From the NCBI GenBank assembly GCA_963835165.1, contig CAWIGD010000006.1:1-64000 (forward strand): 64,000 nucleotides of DNA, given 5' to 3'. The translations under genes and the position numbers were made by a program. This DNA is from VAZQ01 sp963835165 (GTDB lineage Bacteria; Pseudomonadota; Alphaproteobacteria; Rhizobiales; Xanthobacteraceae). The notes under the pieces are model-generated. The model was not told the DNA's origin. It ran no database searches and saw only the letters and a program-made list of their open reading frames with translations. This document shows, one piece after another, positions 16,445 through 23,998 of the stretch (positions within the stretch are counted from its first letter, which is position 1; the number at the start of each line of letters is the position of its first letter).

Positions 16445-16575
16445 AGTAACAATCGAGGCTCATGTGTTTCCAACCGAGTAGACCAGCGCCCATTTTAATG
16501 AACCCCGAAACCTTCATGCCCCGTTGGTGGCGCGGTCGGTCGACCTGGCCCTCGGTCGCGGCATGCGGTCCTCGC

Positions 16576-17568
16576 TCATTCGATGACCTCGTCAGCGCGG
16601 GCGACGAGCATCGGCGGCACCTCAAGGCCGAGCGCCTTGGCGGTCTTGAGGTTGATCACCAGGTCAAACTTGGTCGGCTGCTGGACCGGCAATTCTGACG
16701 GCCTCGCGCCATTCAGGATGCGGTCGACATAGGTCGTAGAACGTTGGAACAAACCGCGCGTGTCGACGGCGTAAGACATCAAACCCCCGGCTAGGGTAAA
16801 GGCACGGTTCGCATAGAGGGCCGGCAGGCGGTTATTGGCCGCCTGCGAAATGATCTGGTCACGATGCTCGACAGTGAAGCTGTCAGGAATTGCGATCAGA
16901 CCGCCCCCGCTTGTTCGCGCAAACGCGGTCAAGCCGGATTCGATGTCCGCATTGTTTTGCACCGGCGTTGCGATCGCTTCCACAGCCAGGAGGGGGGCGG
17001 CAAACTCGACCGAGCGCAAGAACGAACTGGCAAAGGGGGCGGTCTGCGGATTGTAGATAATGGCGACGCGCGTGATATGCGGGTCGACCTCCTTGAGCAA
17101 CTGCAGCCACTTGCCCCCGATCGAGCCCTCGAAGTTCGTGAAGCCGGTGATGTTGCCGCCGGGCCGCGCCAGGTTTTCGACGAAGCCTGATCGGACCGGT
17201 TCGGCCACGTTGACGAAAACGATCGGGATGCTGTCCGTCTCTTGCTTGAGCGCGGCGGTCGTCGGCGTGGAGCGCCCCACCAACACGTCGGGATTGAGCC
17301 CGACCAGCTCCTTGGCGAAGGCTCGGGCGCGCTCGACATCTCCACCGGGCCAGCGGAATTCGATGCGGATGTTGCGCCCTTCGACCCATCCGAGGGCCAT
17401 GAGCCCCTGATGGAACGCCACGACTTCATCTTTGCCGCCGGGATCATTCTGCGGGAGGCTCATCAGCACGCCGACCCGCCGCATCCGCTCGGGTTGCTGC
17501 GCCCGCGTCGCGAGCGGCCATGCGGCGAGGGCGCCGCCGAGGACCGATATGAACTCGCGCCGTCTCAT
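16576..17568 (-). CDS. ABC-type orphan substrate-binding protein, last gene of array 2
   Basis: 330 residues, intact. Signal MRRREFISVLGGALAAWPL with TRAQQ; IEFRWPGGDVERARAFA, IPIVFVNVAEPVRSG, RPGGNITGFTNFEGSIGGKWL (subtype II), GGLMSYAVD and ADEVIE. It is the 3'-terminal member of array 2. Its last valine codon is GTC rather than GTG, so the extended ribosome-site match found at every internal junction is absent, in line with no gene following. Confidence 0.9.
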   Translation of the reverse strand: MRRREFISVLGGALAAWPLATRAQQPERMRRVGVLMSLPQNDPGGKDEVVAFHQGLMALGWVEGRNIRIEFRWPGGDVERARAFAKELVGLNPDVLVGRSTPTTAALKQETDSIPIVFVNVAEPVRSGFVENLARPGGNITGFTNFEGSIGGKWLQLLKEVDPHITRVAIIYNPQTAPFASSFLRSVEFAAPLLAVEAIATPVQNNADIESGLTAFARTSGGGLIAIPDSFTVEHRDQIISQAANNRLPALYANRAFTLAGGLMSYAVDTRGLFQRSTTYVDRILNGARPSELPVQQPTKFDLVINLKTAKALGLEVPPMLVARADEVIE

Positions 17569-18541
17569 TCGATCACCTCGTCGGCGAGCGCGAGCAATGA
17601 CGCCGGCACTTCGAGGCCAAGCGACTTCGCGGTTTTGCTGTTGATCACCAGTTCGAACTTGGTCGATTGCTCCACGGGCAAGTCCGCAGGCTTTGCCCCG
17701 TTGAGAATCTTTGCCGTATAGATACCGAGGCGACGATGGCCATCGAGATAATGTGTGCCATAGCTCATGAGCCCTCCGGCATCGGCATAGGCCCGGCGGT
17801 CGTAGATCGTGGGAATGGCACGGCTTGCTGCCAGCGCGACGATTTGATCGCGGCTGCTGCTGAACAACGCATCGTTCGTCACCAAGAGCGCAGCGTCGCG
17901 CGGTTTGACGAGCGTGGCAAAGGCAGCATCAATGTCCTGATCGCTGCTGGCATTGAGTATTCGAATCTGCTGCCCGACCGCGCCCGCGGCCCGCTCGATG
18001 TCTCTTGATTGCGGCTCCGATTCCGGGCTGCGCGGATTGACGAGGACGGCGACCACCGAAGCGGTGGGCACGAGATCGCGGATCAGTTCGAGCCGCTTTG
18101 TGGTCAGCTCCGAGGTCAAAAGGTTCAATCCCGTGGCGTTGCCTCCCGGCCGGCTGAGACTTGTGACCAACCCGAATTTTACGGGATCATCGGCAGCGAG
18201 AAAGACGATCGGAATTGTCGTGGTTGCCGCCTTGGCCGCAAGCCCCGAGGTAACCCCGCCGACGGCAATCACGGCTGCGCGGCGCTGGATCAAGTCCGCG
18301 AGCAGGGCCGGCAGGCGCTCGAATTTGCCCTCGGCCCAACGAAATTCGATCGCTACGTTGCGGCCCTCGGTATAGCCCAAATCAGCCAGGCCCTGCCGGA
18401 ATGCGGTCATGTAGGACGCGTCCGCCGAGGCGCTACTGACATAACCGATCACTGGCATCGCCGGTTGCTGCGCCCGCGCCGCAACGGCCATGCCGCAGCC
18501 GCCGCGCCGCCGAGCAGCGTGATGAACTCGCGCCGCCTCAT
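17565..18541 (-). pseudogene. ABC-type orphan substrate-binding protein with frameshifted signal peptide
   Basis: From ATG 18541 the frame gives MRRREFITLLGG and AAAAAWPL, then runs out of frame. One base is missing in TGGCCGTTGCGGCG (about 18488), where other copies read TGGCCGCTTGCGG or similar. The mature protein (IEFRWAEGKFERLPALLA, IPIVFLAADDPVKFG, SRPGGNATGLN, GLMSYGTHYLD, ADEVIE) is open from an internal ATG at 18491. That start would give a 308-residue protein without a Tat signal, unlikely to be exported. It is otherwise undamaged, which fits either a recent mutation or a sequencing error. Confidence 0.75.
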
Positions 18542-19521
18542 TCGATCACCTCGTCGGCGCGGGCGAGCAGTGAGGGTGGAATTTCGAGACCGAGCGCCTT
18601 GGCCGTGATCAGGTTGATGACGAGATCGAACTTGGTCGGTTGCTCAACTGGTAGATCAGCTGTCTTGGCCCCACGCAAAATCTTGTCAACGAACTCTGCT
18701 GCTCGTCTGAATAGGTCTGGGAAATTAGGTCCATAAGACATTAGACCGCCTGCTTCCACGTAATCACGAATGCCCGAAAATGTTGGAAGCCCTGCCTTCA
18801 ATGCCAATGTGTTGATCTGAAACCGATTGGTGTTCAGCAGCGGGTCGGATTGCAAAGATGCAGTGCAGCGCGTCCGCCATGGTTCTGAAAACTCTCGATG
18901 ACAGCAGGAATTTCCTCAGCGCGCCGAATTTCCGAGGTGACAATCTGGAATCCTAGCGTTCGAGCTGCGGACTGAACTTCACGCATTTCGGGTGCCGTGA
19001 CCGGATTGCCTGCGTTACCCAAGGCCGCTAGCCGTTTAAGACCGGGCAGCATCTCGCGCAAGAGTTCGAGCCGTTTGCCGGCAAGATCGGTAGCCAGCAT
19101 CGACATGCCGGTGATATTTCCGCCCGGCCGCGCGAGGCTTGCAACGTGCCCGATGCCAACGGGATCGGCATGAGCGGCAAATACAATTGGGATGGCTTTG
19201 GTCGCCCGTCGTGCGGGCTCGACCATGGTCGAAGACATGGCGAGGATGACATCCACATTGAGCCGCACGAATTGGGCTGCGAGCTCAGGCAGTTGCTCGA
19301 CGCTTTCCGCCCAGCGGAATCGAACGACAACGTTCTTGCCCTCGACCCAACCGAGTTCACGCAAGCCTCCCTGCAGCGCCTCCACCCGGCTCGCCTGTGC
19401 AGAAGCCGAGCCCGAAGTCCAGAAATCCGATCTGAGCGAGTATTGCCGGCTGCTGCGCGCGCGCGGCGAGCGGCCACGCCGCCGCGCCGCCGAGCAGCGT
19501 GATGAACTCGCGCCGCCTCAT
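18538..19521 (-). pseudogene. ABC-type orphan substrate-binding protein, two frameshifts
   Basis: The copy has normal length (984 bp) but its protein is split over three stretches. The signal and first residues (MRRREFITLLGG, ARAQQPAILAQIGFLDFG) are in the start frame. The central lobe (LRELGWVEGKNVVVRFRWAE, IPIVFAAHADPVGIG, RPGGNITGMSMLATDLAGKRLELLRE) is shifted near 19410. The C-terminal part (VEAGGLMSYGPNFPD, KILRGAKTADLPVEQ, ADEVIE) is shifted back near 18845. The two changes compensate in length. TGMS/KRLELLRE signatures put it in subtype III with the copies at 1565 and 21481. Confidence 0.75.
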
Positions 19522-20504
19522 TCGATCACCTCGTCGGCGGTAGCGAGCAGCTTGTCCGGCACGGTGAGGCCGAGGGCTTTCGCGGTCTTGAGGTTGAGGA
19601 CCAGCTCAAACTTAGTCGGCGCCTGCACCGGAAGGTCGGAAGGCTTCTCGCCCCTGAGGATGCGATCAACGTAGCCGGCCGCACGCCGGAACTGGTCGAG
19701 GAAATCCGGCCCGTAGGACATCAGGCCGTCGGCGGCAGTCCAAAACCGACTGTTGTAGATCGCGGGTAGCCGATGCCGAGCCGCCAGCGTAATAATTAGC
19801 TCGCGATGAACCGCTGCCCCCGTGCTTCCGGTCACGATCAAGCCACTATTTGCGCGCTGCGCGAATGCCGCGATGGCACGCTCGATCTCGCCCGCATCCC
19901 GCACATCGACCGGGCGCAACTCCACGCCCAGCGACTGCGCCACAGCCTGGATTGCAGCAAACTGGCCGGGCCCGGACGCCACGGCAGGATCACGAAGGAC
20001 GATCGCTCGCGTTAAACTGGGGGCGATTGACTTGAGCAGCTCCAGCCACTTCCCGCTCATCGAATATTCGTAGATGGTAAAGCCGGTGACATTGCCACCC
20101 GGCCGCGCCAGGTTGTCGACATAGCCGGCGCCGACCGGGTCGATAACAATCGTGAACACAATCGGAATGGTGCGGGTCGCCTGCAGCATTGGGGCGGTTG
20201 CCGCACTGGAACTGGTCAGGATGACGTCCGGGGCGAGCTCGACCAATTCCGTCGCGAATTTGCGGATGTCGCCGGCATTCAGACCGCCCCAGCGAGTGTC
20301 GATCCGCGCGTTACGGCCGTCGGTCCAGCCAAATTGTTGCAGCGCCTGCACGAAAGCGGTTAGCCGAGTTCGTCCTTCCAGGTCGTCTGCAGCAAAGCCC
20401 ATGAGCGCGCCGATGCGCCGCACCCGCTCTGCCTGCTGTGCCCTCGCCCCAATCGGCCATGCTGCCGCGCCGCCGAGCAGGGCGATGAACTCGCGCCGCC
20501 TCAT
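19518..20504 (-). CDS. ABC-type orphan substrate-binding protein
   Basis: 328 residues, intact. Signal MRRREFIALLGGAAAWPIG with ARAQQ; IDTRWGGLNAGDIRKFA, IPIVFTIVIDPVGAG, ARPGGNVTGFTIYEYSMSGKWL (subtype II), ADGLMSYGPDFLD and a C-terminal TADEVIE. Closest in signature to the head gene of array 1 (5016-5999), so corresponding subtypes recur in both arrays. Overlaps both neighbours by ATGA. Confidence 0.9.
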   Translation of the reverse strand: MRRREFIALLGGAAAWPIGARAQQAERVRRIGALMGFAADDLEGRTRLTAFVQALQQFGWTDGRNARIDTRWGGLNAGDIRKFATELVELAPDVILTSSSAATAPMLQATRTIPIVFTIVIDPVGAGYVDNLARPGGNVTGFTIYEYSMSGKWLELLKSIAPSLTRAIVLRDPAVASGPGQFAAIQAVAQSLGVELRPVDVRDAGEIERAIAAFAQRANSGLIVTGSTGAAVHRELIITLAARHRLPAIYNSRFWTAADGLMSYGPDFLDQFRRAAGYVDRILRGEKPSDLPVQAPTKFELVLNLKTAKALGLTVPDKLLATADEVIE

Positions 20505-21484
20505 TCGATCACCTCGTCGGCAAGCAGTAGGAACGATTCGGGGATCGAGAGTCCAAGCGCCTTGGCGGTCTTGAGATTGATTCGCAGTGCGAAATTCGTT
20601 GGCTGCACGACCGGCAGGTCGGCCGGCTTTTCTCCTCGTACAATGCGGGCGACATAGAGCCCGGCTTGCCGGTTCAATTCGCGAACGTCCGCACCGTAGC
20701 CGATCAAGCCGCCCCGAGCCGGGAAGCTGGGGGACGCCATCATCGTGGGTAGTCGATGCTGAGCAGCCAATGCGACAATCTGGAACTCACCATTATCGTT
20801 GAACAGCGCATCGACATGGACAAGGAGCGCGTCCACACGCTGTTCCACCGCGCTGGCGAATGCCTGTTTCAGCTCCGCTTCTGTGCTGGCATTGAGGATA
20901 ACAATTTCGACACCGATGCTCCGACCGGCGGCCTCGAAGGTCTTCGCATCGGCGGCGTTCGGATTTTTGGGATTGACCAATACGGCGATGACCGCGGTCT
21001 TGGGGTTCAGCAGCCGGAGCAGTTGGATGCGTTTCGGTCCAAGTTGGCTGTTGATGAAGGTTATCCCGGTGATATTGCCACCCGGCCGGTTGAGGCTCGC
21101 GACCAACCCGTATTGGATCGGATCGCTGCCGTTTGCGAACACGATCGGAATGGTCGCCGTTGCCGACTTCGCGGCGATCGCGGAGACCACGCTCCCGGTG
21201 GCAAAGATTGCGTCGACCGGACGTTTGACCAGCTCCGCCGCGAGCGCGGGCAGTCTCTCGTACTGAAAATCTGCCCACCGGTATTCGATCAGAAGATTCT
21301 GCCTCTCGACGAGGCCAGCTTCGTTCAGCCCTTTGCGGACAGCAGCGAGCGTGGACGTATAGCTAGTTTCCGAGGCGCTGCCGAGAAATCCAAGCACCGG
21401 CATCCTCGATTGCTGCGCCTCGCCACTGGTCGGCCAGGCCGCCGCTGCACCGCCAAGCATCGTGATGAACTGGCGCCGTCTCAT
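20501..21484 (-). CDS. ABC-type orphan substrate-binding protein
   Basis: 327 residues, intact. Signal MRRRQFITMLGGAAAAWPT with GEAQQ, slightly different from the rest (GEAQQ instead of ARAQQ); IEYRWADFQYERLPALA, IPIVFANGSDPIQYG, NRPGGNITGITFINSQLGPKRIQLLR, GGLIGYGADV in place of the usual GLMSYG, and LLADEVIE. Subtype I. The changed SYG segment lies in the region before the last helices and may affect ligand choice. Confidence 0.9.
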   Translation of the reverse strand: MRRRQFITMLGGAAAAWPTSGEAQQSRMPVLGFLGSASETSYTSTLAAVRKGLNEAGLVERQNLLIEYRWADFQYERLPALAAELVKRPVDAIFATGSVVSAIAAKSATATIPIVFANGSDPIQYGLVASLNRPGGNITGITFINSQLGPKRIQLLRLLNPKTAVIAVLVNPKNPNAADAKTFEAAGRSIGVEIVILNASTEAELKQAFASAVEQRVDALLVHVDALFNDNGEFQIVALAAQHRLPTMMASPSFPARGGLIGYGADVRELNRQAGLYVARIVRGEKPADLPVVQPTNFALRINLKTAKALGLSIPESFLLLADEVIE

Positions 21485-22464
21485 TCGATCACCTCGTCGG
21501 CGCGCAGGAGGAACGACTCCGATATCGTGAGGCCGAGGGCCTTGGCGGTCTTGAGATTTATCACAAGCTCCAACTTGGTCGGCTGCTGGATCGGGAGGTC
21601 AGCCGGCCTGGCGCCCCTCAGTATCTTGTCCACGTAAGCGGCTGCGCGGCGATAGAGGTCAGGGTAGCTCACCCCGTAGGTCATCAGACCTCCTGCGTCG
21701 ACGAACTCTCTGGATGCATAGATTGCGGGCAGCCGGTGCCTTGCCGCGAGGTCGACGGTGAGTTGCATGTTCGCCTGGGTCGGTGCGCCGTTCTGCACGA
21801 TGAGTGCATCGACTCGCTTTTTCACTGCGGCCTCGAACGCGAGTCCAATGCCGTCGCGATTGCGCACGTCAAGAGACAGCGCCTCTATGCCGAACGACTG
21901 TGCTGCCGTCCTCATATCATCCTGCTGACCTGCACTGACTGGGTTGGTTGGATCAGTAATCGTTGCGATTTTTGCAATTCCTGGGACCAGTTCTCTCAGG
22001 AGCTCGACCCGTTTCGGGGACAGTTCGGTGTGAAAAGAGCTTAGTCCGGTGATATTCCCACCCGGACGCGCGATATCCATGACGACGCCGTCCCCGACAG
22101 GATTGGCAGTCGCCGCCATGATCACTGGAATCGTGCTGGTGGCAGCCTTGACCGCCAGGACCGCCGGCGTACTCCTGGTCACTATCAGGTCAACCTTGAG
22201 TCGAACCAGTTCTGCCGCCAAGTCTGGAAAGCGCTCGTTGCGACCGTCAGCCGAGCGATATTCAAAGACTAGGCCTTGCCCCTCGACGTAGCCGAGTGCG
22301 TGAAGCGCTTTCCGCAGGGCATCAAAGTTGGCTGCATTCAGGGCCGGCGAAATTGTCTCCAGTATTCCGATGCGATACACCTTCCTGGCTTGCTGTGCGG
22401 TGACCTCATGCGGCCACACCACCGCCGCGCTGCCCAGCAACCTGATGAACTCGCGCCGCCTCAT
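21481..22464 (-). CDS. ABC-type orphan substrate-binding protein
   Basis: 327 residues, intact. Signal MRRREFIRLLGSAAVVWPH with VTAQQ; FEYRSADGRNERFPDLA, IPVIMAATANPVGDG, ARPGGNITGLSSFHTELSPKRVELLRE, GGLMTYGVSYPDLYRRAA and RADEVIE. The only complete member of subtype III (TGLS, KRVELLRE), the other two being frameshifted. Overlaps both neighbours by four bases. Confidence 0.9.
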   Translation of the reverse strand: MRRREFIRLLGSAAVVWPHEVTAQQARKVYRIGILETISPALNAANFDALRKALHALGYVEGQGLVFEYRSADGRNERFPDLAAELVRLKVDLIVTRSTPAVLAVKAATSTIPVIMAATANPVGDGVVMDIARPGGNITGLSSFHTELSPKRVELLRELVPGIAKIATITDPTNPVSAGQQDDMRTAAQSFGIEALSLDVRNRDGIGLAFEAAVKKRVDALIVQNGAPTQANMQLTVDLAARHRLPAIYASREFVDAGGLMTYGVSYPDLYRRAAAYVDKILRGARPADLPIQQPTKLELVINLKTAKALGLTISESFLLRADEVIE

Positions 22465-23453
22465 TCGATCACCTCGTCGGCAAGGGCGAGGACTTTGTCT
22501 GGGACGGTGAGGCTGAGCGCCTTAGCGATTTTGAGATTGATAACAAATTCAAACTTCACCGACTGCATAACCGGCAGGTCCGCTGCCTTCTCGCCCTTGA
22601 GAATTCGGCTGGTGTAGAGCCCCATTTGGCGATAGGCGTCTGTGTAGTCTGCGCCATAACTCATCAGTCCTCCCGCAACCACATTGATACGGCTCACATA
22701 GCTGGCGGGGATCGCGTGGCGCGCGGCAAGCATGTTCACCTGATCGCGCCTATCGGTGAACAATGGATCGGCGGCGACGAAAAGTGCATCGACACGCCCG
22801 CGCACGAACCTAGCAAACGCCGCGTCGATCTCGCGCTCGTTGCCGGCATTCTCGACCTCAATCTGCTGCCCGAGCGCGCTCGCCGCCGTCTGGACGTCCA
22901 GGGTTTCCGCTGCGGCATTCGGATTGGCAGGATTACGAAGAAGCCCGATCGTCGCCGCGCCGGGCAACAGCGCGCGCAGCAATTCCAGCCGCTTTGGAGC
23001 CGTGGTGTTATTCATCCAGCTTACGCCGGTGACATTGCCGCCGGGCCGATTGTGGCTCGCTACCAGGCCGAGCTTGACGGGATCGCCGCCGGTGGTGAAG
23101 ACGATTGGAATGGCGGCCGTTGCAGCCTTGGCCGCAAGGACAGAGGCGGTGCCACCGGTCGCTGCGATCACTGCCACTTGACGGCGGACCAGATCGGCCG
23201 CGAGCGCTGGCAGCAGGTCATAGTGACCCTCAGCCCAGCGATACTCGATCGCTACCGTGCGACCTTCGCCGTAGCCACCTGCGTCAAGACCCTGCCGGAA
23301 GGCGGCCAAGTAGGTCGGTGTGGCCGTCGGCGACAACCCGCTGAGATACCCCACCAACGGCATCGCCGCCTGTTGCGAGCGCACCGCGAGCGGCCACGCG
23401 ACCGCCGCGCCACCGAGCAACGTGATGAACGCGCGCCGTCTCATGCCGAGCAT
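22461..23453 (-). CDS. ABC-type orphan substrate-binding protein, first gene of array 2
   Basis: 330 residues. The start at 23453 (MLGMRRRAF) is set by GGAGG at 23462-23466, eight bases upstream. Signal RRRAFITLLGGAAVAWPLAVRSQQ; IEYRWAEGHYDLLPALA, IPIVFTTGGDPVKLG, NRPGGNVTGVSWMNNTTAPKRLELLR (subtype I), GGLMSYGADYTDAYRQMG and LADEVIE. As head gene it has an ordinary ribosome site. Copy d of the 33-bp element lies about 75 bp upstream, so this is the probable promoter end of the array 2 operon. Confidence 0.9.
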   Translation of the reverse strand: MLGMRRRAFITLLGGAAVAWPLAVRSQQAAMPLVGYLSGLSPTATPTYLAAFRQGLDAGGYGEGRTVAIEYRWAEGHYDLLPALAADLVRRQVAVIAATGGTASVLAAKAATAAIPIVFTTGGDPVKLGLVASHNRPGGNVTGVSWMNNTTAPKRLELLRALLPGAATIGLLRNPANPNAAAETLDVQTAASALGQQIEVENAGNEREIDAAFARFVRGRVDALFVAADPLFTDRRDQVNMLAARHAIPASYVSRINVVAGGLMSYGADYTDAYRQMGLYTSRILKGEKAADLPVMQSVKFEFVINLKIAKALSLTVPDKVLALADEVIE

Positions 23454-23528
23454 CGGGCTTCCTCCCACCCGCCTTGGCGCCGCCGCCTGTCGGTTACCGC
23501 ACGGTCAGCCTGCCGCAGAGCGGCCGGC

Positions 23529-23564
23529 AAATCCTTGGGGCAGACCTGAATTGTTCTGAATTTC
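23529..23564 (-). promoter_or_regulatory. 33-bp conserved element, copy d
   Basis: Plus-strand reading: AATCCTTGG, seven bases, CTGAATTGTTCTGAAT. It lies 75 bp upstream of the first array 2 gene and has the same internal spacing as copies a-c. The first two bases differ from the GG of the other copies. Confidence 0.6.
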
Positions 23565-23721
23565 AGGCGTCGGCGGTCGGCCCTCCCGTGCCCCCGCCTT
23601 ATTAACACCAATTGCTTCGCGCGTGATTTTCGAGACAGGGTACCGCGATGCGGGACATTTGCAGGTACTCCAGGCCCCGTCCGCAAATTGACGCGTGTTA
23701 CCGAATCTTGTAGCAAAAAAG

Positions 23722-23776
23722 CACGATCTAGGAGTGTGCGACCAAGCCCGGGCGGGATCACCGCGCCGGGTTTTTT
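23722..23776 (+). ncRNA. Candidate small RNA
   Basis: Downstream of a sigma-70-like promoter (TTGACG, 17 bases, TAGCAA; the -10 is weak) come about 55 bases with a short hairpin (GCAC at 23721-23724 with GTGC at 23736-23739) and a strong intrinsic terminator. No open frame fits in the transcript. The 5' end is estimated from promoter spacing. It could instead be a terminator for plus-strand transcription arriving from elsewhere, though no plus-strand gene lies upstream for over 7 kb. Confidence 0.35.
23747..23776 (+). terminator. Intrinsic terminator
   Basis: CCCGGGCGG (23747-23755), loop GATCA, CCGCGCCGGG (23761-23770), then six T (23771-23776). GC-rich stem followed directly by a T run, plus-strand orientation. 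Confidence 0.7.
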
Positions 23777-23919
23777 ATTGCGGACGATCGTCCCCGAGGA
23801 GCGGCGTTCGCCCCAGCTGGCCGGCTATTTCGGCCAGGCGAATCCAAGTGGCGAAAGTGCAACAATGGGCGGAGCGGCAACGCGGTCCAAGTTACGGCCT
23901 GGCGTCCTCAATCGGCGGT

Positions 23920-23952
23920 CCTGTATTTTTCCTGTTATTTACAGGAAACAGG
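23920..23952. repeat. Perfect inverted repeat (hairpin), possible dispersed repeat
   Basis: TTTCCTGT (23928-23935), loop TATTT, ACAGGAAA (23941-23948), extended by outer CCTG and CAGG. AT-rich against a GC-rich background. I recall similar CCTGT/ACAGG segments in intergenic DNA of Bradyrhizobium-like genomes, but this cannot be verified here. No T run follows, so a terminator role is not favoured. Confidence 0.5.
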
Positions 23953-23998
23953 GGGCGCGGCGGGGACCGCCTGCGGTCGATCCATCGTTCGGGGCGCG

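Larger units (their letters stand above)
23454..23998. other. 545-bp intergenic region: element d, small RNA candidate, hairpin
   Basis: No protein gene is supported. Left part: leader of array 2 with copy d of the 33-bp element. Middle: a promoter-like pair TTGACG (23688-23693) and TAGCAA (23711-23716) 17 bases apart, then a short region ending in a strong terminator hairpin. Right part: a hairpin at 23920-23952 in sequence that looks like a degenerate dispersed repeat. Two overlapping plus-strand open frames cross the region but have no family resemblance. Confidence 0.55.
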
